Assembly: GCA_041660045.1 (NCBI GenBank)
Contig: JBAZXA010000005.1
Coordinates: forward strand, 186,001-250,000
DNA: 64,000 nt
Source: WM-3-3 sp041660045
GTDB lineage: Bacteria > Pseudomonadota > Gammaproteobacteria > Methylococcales > Methylomonadaceae
Direction of reading: 5' to 3'
Shown here: positions 25,381 to 34,998 of the stretch, piece after piece
How positions within the stretch are numbered: the stretch's first letter is position 1
Layout of the letters: each line of letters opens with the position of its first letter
Program-made: the position numbers and the translations under genes
Notes under the pieces: model-generated
Seen by the model: only the letters and a program-made list of their open reading frames with translations
Database searches by the model: none
What the model was told of the DNA's origin: nothing

Positions 25381-26699
25381 TATCTCAATTCCTTTTTTAA
25401 GAAAACAAATGGATTTATTGTATTAGCTTTCATTATAAATATTTTTCTGGTTTGTTTTAAAAAAATATCAAAAAATAACGCTGCTGCCATCTGGGCAAAA
25501 AGCGTAGCTAAGGCTACCCCTATTAAACCATACCTTGGGATAAGTAATAAAATTAATACTATATTAATAATTGCTCCGATAAATGCTCTATAAAATGCAA
25601 TTTTTTGTAATGACTCGTTCACCAACCAGCTGCTACTTGCCACACCCATTGATACAAACACCCCTGTCCATATATGCACAATTAATATAGGGCTTGCTTC
25701 CCTATAGGCATCGCCAAACAAAAGCACTATCAGCCATTCACTAAATGTGCTCACTAAAACTGCTAGCAAAATTGCTATCCAAACTAAAAAAGTAAATAGC
25801 TTTTGTAATCGTTGATAATAAAGCGATTCACTAAATTGTTTCGCTTCAACTATAGCTGGAAATAAAGAAGCCGTAATTAATGTGGGTATGAAATACCAAA
25901 CCTCACTTAGACGCACAGCCGATGAATAAATACCGGCTTCATAATCACCTAATATGGCTTTTATCATAACTTGATCTATTCTCATATATATGATGATAAC
26001 TAGGCTTGCTAAAATTAGTGGCCAGGAATCATTGAGTAATTTTTTGGCAATCGCCTTATCAAATTTTGTATAAAAACTTACCTTAACTTTTGAGCGATAT
26101 ACGATGAATAAACTCAACGCTAATGTCACTTGGTCACAAAAACTGACAATAACAAAATAAAGTAAATCCCTTTCTGTCAAAACTAAATAAATTTTAACCA
26201 ACGATGAAATAGTCAACTGAATGAATTTACAAATAGAAACAAATTTAACCAGAACTTGGGATTGAAAATAAAAATCCACCACTTCAAAGCTTTGAAATAT
26301 AAAGCCTGCAGCAATTATAATAATATATAATGCAGTTAAGCTGTCATTATTTGATATTAGTAATGATAATATAATCAATCCTAAAACGGACACGCCACCC
26401 AGTATTTTTAACCAAAATGCCGTCCCTAAATAAACATCCCGAAGTTCAGGCCAATTAACCAAATCCCTTATAATAATACTATCTAGGCCTAATTTAGCTA
26501 TGCCTGAAAATATCGAGGTATAAGCTAACACATAACTGAACATGCCAAATCCAGCTGGCCCTAAATACCGCGCCACCCATATACCAACCAATAATCCAGC
26601 GACTAATCTTAGAACCTGCTCGCCAAGCATCCATGAGGTATTAAGAAAATATTTAACCACATTTTCATTACTTTTAAATTTTTTTATTGTTGTTAACAC
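25380..26699 (-). CDS. Wzx-like flippase / polysaccharide export protein
   Basis: 439 residues with about twelve to fourteen hydrophobic segments spread over the whole length. SWMLGEQVLRLVAGLLVGIWVARYLGPAGFG near the start is the signature of the MATE-like polysaccharide synthesis family (Polysacc_synt, PF01943). The likely role is to flip lipid-linked oligosaccharide across the inner membrane for a Wzy-type pathway. The start is a GTG, with only a weak AAGAAAA before it. It is the first gene of the polysaccharide operon and, with the FkbM gene, is visibly more AT-rich than its neighbours. Confidence 0.9.
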   Translation of the reverse strand: MLTTIKKFKSNENVVKYFLNTSWMLGEQVLRLVAGLLVGIWVARYLGPAGFGMFSYVLAYTSIFSGIAKLGLDSIIIRDLVNWPELRDVYLGTAFWLKILGGVSVLGLIILSLLISNNDSLTALYIIIIAAGFIFQSFEVVDFYFQSQVLVKFVSICKFIQLTISSLVKIYLVLTERDLLYFVIVSFCDQVTLALSLFIVYRSKVKVSFYTKFDKAIAKKLLNDSWPLILASLVIIIYMRIDQVMIKAILGDYEAGIYSSAVRLSEVWYFIPTLITASLFPAIVEAKQFSESLYYQRLQKLFTFLVWIAILLAVLVSTFSEWLIVLLFGDAYREASPILIVHIWTGVFVSMGVASSSWLVNESLQKIAFYRAFIGAIINIVLILLLIPRYGLIGVALATLFAQMAAALFFDIFLKQTRKIFIMKANTINPFVFLKKELR

Positions 26700-26794
26700 A
26701 GCAATTTTCTTGAGTAGGTAAGGAATCCACTTTTTTTAAAAAAATCGGGCTTTAATTACGTTAAAAGCTAGAAATAACTTAAGACTCTCGTCAT

Positions 26795-27289
26795 TTATAG
26801 GGATAAATCATCATTCAAAAAGTAATATTGCAAAGCAATTTTTGCCGTTTGCAATCTAATACTATGTCTATCACCTATTAAATTGAGTTTACGCCAGACG
26901 CAGTCTCCCCCTTTCTGAGCCCACGCCACATATACGGTACCAACCGGCTTTTCTTTGCTCCCACCACCTGGGCCTGCAATACCTGTTACTGCTAAACTAA
27001 AGTCAACTTCACTTTTGATGATGGCGCCTAATGCCATTTCTTGCGCAATTTCCGCACTCACTGCACCATAGCTTTCTAAGGTGTTTAACTTTACGTCTAA
27101 CATTTGTATTTTTGCCGTATTGCTGTAAGTTATAAAGCCACGATCGAACCATGCCGAACACCCAGCTATTTCTGTGATGCCCTGTGCGATCAATCCACCC
27201 GTGCATGACTCTGCCACGGCGATTTTTGCACCTAAGGCAGCCAGTTTTCGCCCTAATCCACCCGCTAATTCTATTAATTCTGCATCCAT
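26795..27289 (-). CDS. pncC: Nicotinamide-nucleotide amidohydrolase (CinA C-terminal family)
   Basis: 164 residues from the ATG at 27289; the longer reading starts with TTG at 27310 and is less likely, since 164 residues is the usual length of the stand-alone protein. VAESCTGGLIAQ (about 25-36) holds the catalytic Ser, GFITYSN near 51 and AVTGIAGPGGG near 103-113 are the other family signatures. The enzyme deamidates nicotinamide mononucleotide to nicotinate mononucleotide in NAD recycling. It is divergent from mutS across 47 bases, which must hold both promoters. Confidence 0.92.
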   Translation of the reverse strand: MDAELIELAGGLGRKLAALGAKIAVAESCTGGLIAQGITEIAGCSAWFDRGFITYSNTAKIQMLDVKLNTLESYGAVSAEIAQEMALGAIIKSEVDFSLAVTGIAGPGGGSKEKPVGTVYVAWAQKGGDCVWRKLNLIGDRHSIRLQTAKIALQYYFLNDDLSL

Positions 27290-27336
27290 AGTCTTTCTTA
27301 TTCGCGGCAATTCGTTAGTTTCGATAAAATACTAAT

Positions 27337-29904
27337 ATGAGTATAGATGATAATTCAAAACAGCCACACACCCCGATGATGCAGCAATATTTGCGTATTA
27401 AGGCTGGCCACCCTAATACCTTGCTGTTTTACCGTATGGGTGATTTTTATGAACTTTTTTTTGATGACGCCAAAAAAGCTTCACAGTTACTGGATATTAC
27501 GTTAACCAGCCGTGGCCAGTCCGCTGGCGAACCTATCGCAATGGCTGGAATTCCATACCATGCTGCGGAAAATTACCTTGCCCGTTTATTACGCCTAGGT
27601 GAATCGGTGGCCATCTGTGAACAAATTGGTGACCCCGCATCCAGCAAAGGCCCGGTTGAACGTAAAGTGGTACGCCTAGTAACACCAGGCACAGTCACCG
27701 ACGAAGCTTTGTTGGAAGACCGTAAAGATAACTTATTAAGCGCTGTTTGCCATGTCGGTAATCAATTTGGTATTGCCAGCCTCGATTTAACTAGCGGTCG
27801 CTTTGTGTTACAGCAAATACAAACCGCCGATGCACTCATTGCTGAACTCGCCCGTATTAATCCTGCCGAATTGTTAGTCAGCGACGATTGGCCACTAGCC
27901 GCCCAAATAAAACAACGCCAAGGTTTATGCAAAAGACCGCCTTGGCATTTTGAACCAGAAAGTGCGCGCCTATTGGTGCTAAAGCAATTTAAAACACAAG
28001 ATTTAAACGGCTTTGGTTGCGCGCATTTAACAGCGGCAATTGCCGCTGCAGGTGCAGTTTTACAATATGTTAGCGACACTCAACAAGGTTTACTACCCCA
28101 TATCCAGGGCATCCGCGTAGAAAACAGTGAGGATTGCATAGCCTTAGATGCTGCCAGCCGGCGCAATCTGGAATTAGACTACCACCCGAGCGGGTCTTTG
28201 CAATACACCTTGTTTGGCGTGCTGGACAAAACCATAACAGCAATGGGTAGCCGACATTTAAGACGCTGGTTGCATCGGCCATTACGTGACCCTGTTGTGT
28301 TAAAGCAGCGATATGCGTGTATTGATAGTTTACTCAGCCAATCTTTATACGAAAAGGTACAACTTAGTTTGCGTCATGTTGGCGATATTGAACGCATCAG
28401 TTCGCGCATCGCCTTAAAAACTGCACGCCCGCGTGACCTACTTGTCATGCGTCAAACTATGGCAGAACTCCCCAGATTACAAGCGCTATTAGCGGACTCA
28501 GACTCTACTCAACTTCAGCAACTCAGCCAACGCATCGGCGAACATCCACAATTACTTGTATTGCTAGAAAAAGCGATTGTTAATAACCCGCCTGTACTCA
28601 TTCGTGATGGTGGGGTAATTGCCCCCGGCTATCATAGTGAACTTGATGCACTACGCCATTTAAGCCAAAATGCCGATCAATTTTTAATTGATATGGAAAA
28701 CCGTGAAAAAGCCGCGACCGGTATCAGCCAATTAAAAGTGAATTACAATCGGGTGCACGGTTATTTCATTGAAATTTCACGCTTACATGCCGATAAAATT
28801 CCGGCACATTATGCACGGAAACAAACTTTAAAAGGTGTAGAACGCTATATAACTGAAGAATTAAAATCCTTTGAGGAAAAAGTGCTCAGTGCCAGAGAAA
28901 AATCATTGGCTTTTGAAAAAGCCCTCTATGAGCAACTCCTAACCACTTTAGGTGAATCGATAGTTAGCTTACAAACCAGCTCAGCTGGCTTAGCCGAACT
29001 AGATGTGTTGGCTAATTTTGCTGAGCGTGCCGATAAACTGGGTTTGTCGCAACCCACGTTACTGGATAAACCCGGCATACAAATTGAGGCGGGTCGCCAT
29101 CTGGTTGTTGAACAGGTATCTGATTCGCCATTTATTGCTAATGATTTATCGTTGTCTAACCAGCGCCGCATGCTGGTTATCACTGGCCCCAATATGGGTG
29201 GTAAATCTACCTATATGCGCCAAGCTGCAATTATTGTCATATTGGCACATATCGGCTGCTATGTACCCGCTAAATCTGCCGCGATTGGCCCTGTTGATAA
29301 AATTTTTACCCGTATTGGCGCTTCTGATGATTTAGCCAGCGGTCGTTCAACATTTATGGTGGAAATGTCGGAAACCGCCAATATCCTGCATAATGCAACT
29401 TCCAAAAGCTTAATTTTAATGGACGAAATAGGTCGAGGTACCAGTACTTTTGATGGTTTGTCTTTAGCTTGGGCATGTGCCGATTATTTAGCAAAAGAAA
29501 CCCGTGCCTTTACTCTTTTTGCCACCCATTATTTTGAACTAACAAGCTTGGCGGATGAACAAAAATCAATTTATAACTTACATCTGGATGCCATCGAACA
29601 CGGCGATAAAATAATTTTTCTACATGCTGTCAAAGAAGGTGCCGCCAATCAAAGCTATGGTTTACAAGTTGCCGCTTTAGCCGGTGTACCCAAAGTTGTG
29701 ATTGAAAATGCTAAAACTAAATTGCATCAACTAGAAAACAAAGCCTACCTTGAACACCAAGAAGAAACCGGAAACCAACAGCTGGATTTATTTAACTTAA
29801 ACACCAATCATCCCGTGTTAACGTTACTTGACGAAATTAATTTGGAGCAAACTAGCCCAAAACAAGCTTTAGATTTGCTTTACCAATTAAAAGGGCTAAT
29901 TTAA
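27337..29904 (+). CDS. mutS: DNA mismatch repair protein MutS
   Basis: 855 residues, the usual length. The mismatch-binding domain opens with the FYRMGDFYELFFDDA stretch (Phe-x-Glu motif near 33-35) that stacks on the mispaired base. A clamp and lever region follows, then the ATPase with Walker A GPNMGGKSTYMRQ near 618, Walker B LILMDEIGRGTSTFDG near 694, and the ATFFATHYFELT-type switch near 726. The C-terminal tail carries the dimerisation helices (SPKQALDLLYQL). It recognises base mismatches and small loops and recruits MutL. Transcription ends at a strong terminator shared with dsbC. Confidence 0.98.
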   Translation: MSIDDNSKQPHTPMMQQYLRIKAGHPNTLLFYRMGDFYELFFDDAKKASQLLDITLTSRGQSAGEPIAMAGIPYHAAENYLARLLRLGESVAICEQIGDPASSKGPVERKVVRLVTPGTVTDEALLEDRKDNLLSAVCHVGNQFGIASLDLTSGRFVLQQIQTADALIAELARINPAELLVSDDWPLAAQIKQRQGLCKRPPWHFEPESARLLVLKQFKTQDLNGFGCAHLTAAIAAAGAVLQYVSDTQQGLLPHIQGIRVENSEDCIALDAASRRNLELDYHPSGSLQYTLFGVLDKTITAMGSRHLRRWLHRPLRDPVVLKQRYACIDSLLSQSLYEKVQLSLRHVGDIERISSRIALKTARPRDLLVMRQTMAELPRLQALLADSDSTQLQQLSQRIGEHPQLLVLLEKAIVNNPPVLIRDGGVIAPGYHSELDALRHLSQNADQFLIDMENREKAATGISQLKVNYNRVHGYFIEISRLHADKIPAHYARKQTLKGVERYITEELKSFEEKVLSAREKSLAFEKALYEQLLTTLGESIVSLQTSSAGLAELDVLANFAERADKLGLSQPTLLDKPGIQIEAGRHLVVEQVSDSPFIANDLSLSNQRRMLVITGPNMGGKSTYMRQAAIIVILAHIGCYVPAKSAAIGPVDKIFTRIGASDDLASGRSTFMVEMSETANILHNATSKSLILMDEIGRGTSTFDGLSLAWACADYLAKETRAFTLFATHYFELTSLADEQKSIYNLHLDAIEHGDKIIFLHAVKEGAANQSYGLQVAALAGVPKVVIENAKTKLHQLENKAYLEHQEETGNQQLDLFNLNTNHPVLTLLDEINLEQTSPKQALDLLYQLKGLI

Positions 29905-29916
29905 ACGTTAGCCCAT

Positions 29917-29943
29917 AAAAAAGGCAGCTTAGCTGCCTTTTTT
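29917..29943. terminator. Bidirectional Rho-independent terminator between mutS and dsbC
   Basis: A run of six A, GGCAGC, a 3-base loop, GCTGCC and six T form a symmetric hairpin that gives a U-tract on either strand. It lies 13 bases after the mutS stop and 26 bases after the convergent dsbC stop. Confidence 0.9.
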
Positions 29944-29968
29944 ATCTAAGCCACGTTAGCCTGTAGAC

Positions 29969-30721
29969 TTAATTTGCTTGGTCTTTCTTTAATTCTTCTA
30001 CTAATTCTTTGGGCGGTAAATAGCCTGGGAATAACGTACCCCGTTCAGTGACTATGGTCGGCGTACCTTCCAAGCCAAATTCCTGGACTAATTTCATATG
30101 TTCATCAACCGGATTGTCACATTTTTTCGCTGTTGGCGCTCCGCCTTTTTTGGCTGCTGTAAATGCTGCCTTACGATCACTAGCACACCAGACAGAAACA
30201 GCTTTGTTATACGAGTCCGAATCTTTGCCTGCCCGAGGGAAAAACAGATACTGCACGGCTATCCCCTCGGCCATATATTGGTCGATTTGCGAATGAAACT
30301 TACGGCAGTAACCACAATCAATATCGGTAAAAACGGATATTTTATATTTGGGCTCTTTAGGGCTGAACACTATCATCTTTTCCGGCCCTATCTTGGCTAA
30401 GCTGCTTTTCACTAAAGGCCGTAGTTTTTCATCCTCTACTTTTTGTAAGCCTGATAATTTCTCTTGCGTTAAATCTTTGCGGGCCTCTAGGTCTATCAAA
30501 TGACCTTGCAATAAATATTTGCCATCTTCACTAATATAAAGAACATCCTTGCCCACTATAACTTCAAAAACCCCTGCAATTGCTGAAGGCTTGACCGAAT
30601 CGATTTTTATCACTGGATTGGTTTTCAATAGCATTTGCTTAATGGCATTCTCATCAGCATTTGCAATCGACAAGACCGCAGCAAATAACGATGCTGAGGC
30701 AATTTTTATAGCAATATTCAT
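29969..30721 (-). CDS. dsbC: Periplasmic disulfide isomerase DsbC
   Basis: 250 residues from the ATG at 30721, which follows AAAGGAA and begins directly with a signal peptide (cleavage after ANA near 22); a longer reading from 30766 adds 15 polar residues. The N-terminal dimerisation domain is followed by a thioredoxin domain with the active site CGYCRKFH near 136-143 and the cis-Pro loop GTPTIV near 223. Two further Cys (VWCASD and KKCDNP) match the structural disulfide of DsbC. It rearranges wrong disulfides of exported proteins. Confidence 0.93.
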   Translation of the reverse strand: MNIAIKIASASLFAAVLSIANADENAIKQMLLKTNPVIKIDSVKPSAIAGVFEVIVGKDVLYISEDGKYLLQGHLIDLEARKDLTQEKLSGLQKVEDEKLRPLVKSSLAKIGPEKMIVFSPKEPKYKISVFTDIDCGYCRKFHSQIDQYMAEGIAVQYLFFPRAGKDSDSYNKAVSVWCASDRKAAFTAAKKGGAPTAKKCDNPVDEHMKLVQEFGLEGTPTIVTERGTLFPGYLPPKELVEELKKDQAN

Positions 30722-30795
30722 GGGGTTTCCTTTTATTGGTTTAAGCCTATATGAATCATCTGTCATGCTATTTGTTCATTAAATTTTTGATTAAA

Positions 30796-32148
30796 TTAAC
30801 GGAACAAACGGCCAATATCCATGACCATTGCCAATGCCATCAGGCTTAACAGCAACGCCATACCCACTTGTTGGAACATAATTTGTATTTTTTCAGAAAC
30901 CGGGCTGCCTTTTACACCTTCAATGACAAAAAATAACAAATGTCCGCCATCAAGTACTGGGATAGGTAGTAAATTCAGCACCCCTAAGCTGACACTGACT
31001 AGGCCTAAAAACTTTAAAAACGCCACTAAACCGATGCTTGCAGACTGGCCTGCAAATTGGGCTATGCTGATAGGGCCACTTAGGTTTTCTACAGAGGCCT
31101 TGCCAACCAGCATTTTGCCCATCATTTTTATAGTGGCAACAGAATAACTCCAGGTCTTTTCAAATGCGACAGGCACGGCATCCAAAGGCGATAAAGCATA
31201 ATCCACACTAAGTGATTTCAAAAGCTCAGCCGGCACATCAACAGAAGCGCCAATTTTACCTTCCGATTTTTGTTCCGTTTCGACACGTTTGGGTGTGATA
31301 ACTAAAGGCATTTGCACATCACCACGTTCAATAACGAGTTGGATAGCCGTTTCGGCATGCACTTTTACATACTCCACCCATTCCATCCAATCATGAATAG
31401 CTTGACCATCGGCACTGATAATGACATCACCATGTTGTAAACCGGCTGCCAGTGCTGCGCTGTCAGGTAAAACCTCACCAATAACTGGCTTAAGTTTTGG
31501 GGACCAAGGTTTTAAACCTAAGCGGCCATATAACACATCCGGTTGTTCAATATCTTTTTCGGTCAGTGTTAACGTTTTAGTTACTTCTTGACCTTCAGCG
31601 GTCTGCGTTTTAATTTTAATCGTTTGTGAGTTTTCCAACGCTTCTGAAATTAGCGTGCTGATGGCTTCAGACCACGTCGGCGTTAGCTTGCCATTAATGG
31701 CTATAATTTCATCGCCTTCATCAAAACCGGCCGCTGCAGCTAAAGAACCTTGCTCAACATGACCTAGTAACGGCTTAATGCCTGTCTCACCAATAACTAA
31801 GGCAGCCCAAAATAGAAATACTGCCAACAATAAGTTAAACACTGGGCCGGCTAAAACAATGGCCATTCTGCGCCATAAAGGCTGCCGGTTAAAGGCATAG
31901 GGTAAATCTGCTGGGCTTACGTCACCCTCTCGTTCATCCACCATCTTTACATAGCCACCGAGTGGAACGGCAGACAGCACATATTCTGTGTCTTCAGGAT
32001 GCTTTTGGTAAGACCATAACACTTTACCAAAGCCAAGTGAGAAACGGAGTACTTTTACACCAGTTTTCCGGGCTACCCAAAAATGCCCGAATTCATGGAT
32101 AGAAACCAGAATACTAATGGCAATAATAAAGAAAACTAGCGTATGCAT
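30796..32148 (-). CDS. rseP: Site-2 zinc metalloprotease RseP
   Basis: 450 residues. HEFGH at about 19-23 is the zinc site in the first membrane helix, and NLLPIPVLDGGHLLFF near 393-408 supplies the third ligand in the last third. Two PDZ domains lie between (about 115-200 and 205-290, each with a GDEIIAING or GDVIISADG strand). RseP cuts anti-sigma factors and remnant signal peptides inside the inner membrane. It is the last gene of the pyrH-frr-uppS-cdsA-dxr-rseP run. In most relatives bamA would follow; here dsbC does. Confidence 0.96.
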   Translation of the reverse strand: MHTLVFFIIAISILVSIHEFGHFWVARKTGVKVLRFSLGFGKVLWSYQKHPEDTEYVLSAVPLGGYVKMVDEREGDVSPADLPYAFNRQPLWRRMAIVLAGPVFNLLLAVFLFWAALVIGETGIKPLLGHVEQGSLAAAAGFDEGDEIIAINGKLTPTWSEAISTLISEALENSQTIKIKTQTAEGQEVTKTLTLTEKDIEQPDVLYGRLGLKPWSPKLKPVIGEVLPDSAALAAGLQHGDVIISADGQAIHDWMEWVEYVKVHAETAIQLVIERGDVQMPLVITPKRVETEQKSEGKIGASVDVPAELLKSLSVDYALSPLDAVPVAFEKTWSYSVATIKMMGKMLVGKASVENLSGPISIAQFAGQSASIGLVAFLKFLGLVSVSLGVLNLLPIPVLDGGHLLFFVIEGVKGSPVSEKIQIMFQQVGMALLLSLMALAMVMDIGRLFR

Positions 32149-32155
32149 GGTTTGA

Positions 32156-33340
32156 TTAGCCTGTTAGCTCAAGAATCAATTGATTAGCAACTACTCTTGC
32201 ATCTTGATCAGCCTGCAAGATTATGTCTAAATTGTCTGCTGGATTTGCCGCAAATTTTTGCATGCAAGCTTCTATAATCAGCGGTATATCGGTAAATCTT
32301 ATGCGTTCATGTAAAAAAGCATCGACAGCGATTTCATTTGCTGCATTTAACACAGTGGGTATGATGCCACCGGCATTAATTGCATCATAAGCTAACCGCA
32401 AACAAGGGAAGCGCTCTAAGTTTGGCTCTTCAAAATCCATACGGCCAATTTGAAAAATGTTAAGTGCCGCAGCGCCAGAATCAAAACGCGCAGGCCTAGC
32501 CATCGCATGAGCTATGGGTATGCGCATATCTGGATTACCCATTTGCGCCAATACGCTGCCATCAACATAATCCACCATAGAATGGATGACGCTTTGTGGA
32601 TGAATCACGACTTGAATCTGCTCGGGCTGCATATTAAACAATAAACAGGCTTCTATCATTTCCAAGCCTTTGTTCATCATCGTTGCAGAATCAACAGAAA
32701 TCTTTTTTCCCATATCCCAATTAGGATGGGCAACGGCTTGAGCTGGTGTGACATTAGCCATGTCGGCAATCGGCATTTGCCGAAATGGTCCGCCAGAAGC
32801 GGTCAACAAAATTCGCCGGACTTCTTTAGCGAGTGTACTGGTTTGATAGCCTGCAGGCATGCATTGAAAAATGGCATTGTGCTCGCTATCTATAGGAATC
32901 AATTGGGCGCCCGATTGGGCAACGGCTTGTAAAAAAATATCACCGGACATGACCAAGGCTTCTTTATTGGCCAACAACACTGTTTTACCCGCTTTGGCCG
33001 CCGCCAAGGTCGGTAATAAGCCTGCAGCGCCAACGATAGCGGCCATCACTGAATCAACCTGATCTAATGTCGCAACTTGTTCCAAGGCCTTAGCACCAGC
33101 TAAGACTTCTAATTCTGCCAACGCCGTGTGTTTTATTTTTTCTTTAAATTCACACGCCTTATTTTCATCCACCACCACGACAAATTGCGGCTGGTGTGCC
33201 AAACATTGCGCGTACAAAAGCTCAATATTATGATTTGCAGTTAACGCGATAACTTTGTAGAGTTCCGGATGCCTACTGGCAACATCTAATGTGCTGACGC
33301 CAATTGAACCTGTTGAGCCCAGTATGCAAATCCCAATCAT
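32156..33340 (-). CDS. dxr: 1-deoxy-D-xylulose 5-phosphate reductoisomerase
   Basis: 394 residues. GSTGSIGVSTLDVASRHPE at about 8-26 binds NADPH. NKEALVMSG near 124-132, IPIDSEHNAIFQC near 148-160 and VDSATMMNKGLEMIEA near 217-232 carry the metal and substrate contacts. It makes methylerythritol 4-phosphate, the committed step of the MEP isoprenoid pathway, which supplies undecaprenyl precursors for the neighbouring uppS product. The start overlaps the cdsA stop by 4 bases. Confidence 0.98.
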   Translation of the reverse strand: MIGICILGSTGSIGVSTLDVASRHPELYKVIALTANHNIELLYAQCLAHQPQFVVVVDENKACEFKEKIKHTALAELEVLAGAKALEQVATLDQVDSVMAAIVGAAGLLPTLAAAKAGKTVLLANKEALVMSGDIFLQAVAQSGAQLIPIDSEHNAIFQCMPAGYQTSTLAKEVRRILLTASGGPFRQMPIADMANVTPAQAVAHPNWDMGKKISVDSATMMNKGLEMIEACLLFNMQPEQIQVVIHPQSVIHSMVDYVDGSVLAQMGNPDMRIPIAHAMARPARFDSGAAALNIFQIGRMDFEEPNLERFPCLRLAYDAINAGGIIPTVLNAANEIAVDAFLHERIRFTDIPLIIEACMQKFAANPADNLDIILQADQDARVVANQLILELTG

Positions 33341-34209
33341 ATTACTAACCTTCCAATTAAGTAAACACCCGCATAAAAAAACGGTACTGCAGCTATTAAG
33401 CTATCCAGCCTATCAAGAATGCCGCCATGCCCAGGCAATAGCGCACCACTATCCTTGACTCCCCGCTTACGTTTTACCAAGCTAAAAAATAGATCACCAT
33501 AAACTGAAATCAATACAGTCATTATCGACAACAAAATAAAATCTGAGGCAATCATTATGTTAAAGCCATAGATTAAGCTTAATACCACACCACAAATCAG
33601 TGCTGCAGCAATGGCACCATAAGCGCCTTCCACTGTTTTACCTGGGCTAATTTCTGGAGATAGCTTAGCTTTCCCATAGCGCCGTCCCACAAAATAAGCC
33701 GCCACATCAGCACCCCAGATTAACAGCAGCAAATACATCGTCATTTCTGCACCATAAAATGCTTTCAAACGCGATAAGCACATCCAAAAACTATGCATAA
33801 TCATAGCGCCTAATATAATCTTATAAGGCATTTTAAGATCGAGCTTTAGTAGTTTTTCTGGATTTCCCCGGAGTAATAACATAATTACCACCCAAAAGAT
33901 CACGGCTGGCACGATTAAAATGTCTAATATTCCTGAATAATCCCTGACATCTGGCCAATTAAAAATTTGCGCCGTCATTTCTAAAATTTGCGTCCACAAA
34001 TAAATGCCAACCATGGGCAACACCAGCAACAATAAATACAAGACACGCTTACTTGTTGCGTTAATGCCGATTAGCACGCTCCATTCCCAGGCAGCAAACA
34101 ACATCAACAACCCTAAGATGACAGAAAAATATTCTGGATTAAGCTGAAAAACCGCCAAAGCAGCTAAAGGTGCCAATACTAAAGCGGTTATAACGCGTTT
34201 CAATAACAT
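33337..34209 (-). CDS. cdsA: Phosphatidate cytidylyltransferase
   Basis: 290 residues with about eight membrane segments. The family signature is SLVKRKRGVKDSGALLPGHGGILDRLDSL near the end (about 244-272), which holds the Asp residues that bind metal and CTP. It forms CDP-diacylglycerol from phosphatidate for all phospholipids. It is the usual partner between uppS and dxr, 27 bases after uppS. Confidence 0.96.
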   Translation of the reverse strand: MLLKRVITALVLAPLAALAVFQLNPEYFSVILGLLMLFAAWEWSVLIGINATSKRVLYLLLLVLPMVGIYLWTQILEMTAQIFNWPDVRDYSGILDILIVPAVIFWVVIMLLLRGNPEKLLKLDLKMPYKIILGAMIMHSFWMCLSRLKAFYGAEMTMYLLLLIWGADVAAYFVGRRYGKAKLSPEISPGKTVEGAYGAIAAALICGVVLSLIYGFNIMIASDFILLSIMTVLISVYGDLFFSLVKRKRGVKDSGALLPGHGGILDRLDSLIAAVPFFYAGVYLIGRLVI

Positions 34210-34236
34210 AATTATTATTTTTCTTTTGTTTAAAGT

Positions 34237-34986
34237 TTATAAATTAACTGACTTATCAAGCAGCTGCTCACCAGTGCGACCAAAGCGCCTTTGCCTGGCC
34301 CTAAAACTTTTGATGGCTTCTTCGATGGAATTTTGATCAAAGTCAGGCCAGAGAGTTGGCGTAAAATACAATTCCGTATAGGCCAATTGCCACAATAAAA
34401 AATTGCTTACCCGTTGTTCACCACCAGTCCTAATGAATAAATCAGGCTCTGGCATGTCTGCTGTCGATAAATGTTGGTGGATTAGGTCTTCAGAAATAGA
34501 ATGCCGATCCAATTGACCCTTATCTATTTTTTCTTGTATTTGGCGGAAAGCTTGGCAAATATCCCAATGGCCACCATAGTTTGCCGCCACAACCAACGTC
34601 ATCCCTTGATTAGCTTGAGTCTGTGCCTCGCCATCAGCAATTTTTTTCTGTAGCTTCTCAGAGAATGCTGTCCTATCCCCGATAAACTTTAGGCGGATGT
34701 TATTTCGGTCTAACTTGTCAATTTCCCTTTGTAATGTTGCCATAAACAGACCCATCAACATCGACACTTCTTCCGCAGGCCGACGCCAATTTTCACTGCT
34801 AAAAGCAAATAAAGTCAGGACTTTAATTTGCTGCCTGGCACAGTACTCAACAACTTTACGGACTGCTTTAACACCCGCTTGGTGTCCCATGGCCCGGGGC
34901 ATTAATCTTTTTTGTGCCCAGCGACCATTGCCATCCATAATGATGGCAATATGGCGGGGATTATTTTCTGATTGCTCAGCTGACAT
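34237..34986 (-). CDS. uppS: Undecaprenyl diphosphate synthase
   Basis: 249 residues. IAIIMDGNGRWAQKR at about 14-28 is the catalytic Asp and diphosphate-binding loop. FAFSSENWRRP near 71-81 and DLFIRTGGEQRVSNFLLWQLAYTELYF near 189-215 are the other cis-prenyltransferase blocks. It extends farnesyl diphosphate with cis double bonds to the C55 carrier used for peptidoglycan and for the surface glycans encoded at 18776-26699. Confidence 0.97.
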   Translation of the reverse strand: MSAEQSENNPRHIAIIMDGNGRWAQKRLMPRAMGHQAGVKAVRKVVEYCARQQIKVLTLFAFSSENWRRPAEEVSMLMGLFMATLQREIDKLDRNNIRLKFIGDRTAFSEKLQKKIADGEAQTQANQGMTLVVAANYGGHWDICQAFRQIQEKIDKGQLDRHSISEDLIHQHLSTADMPEPDLFIRTGGEQRVSNFLLWQLAYTELYFTPTLWPDFDQNSIEEAIKSFRARQRRFGRTGEQLLDKSVNL

Positions 34987-34998
34987 GATAAGTTCTCT

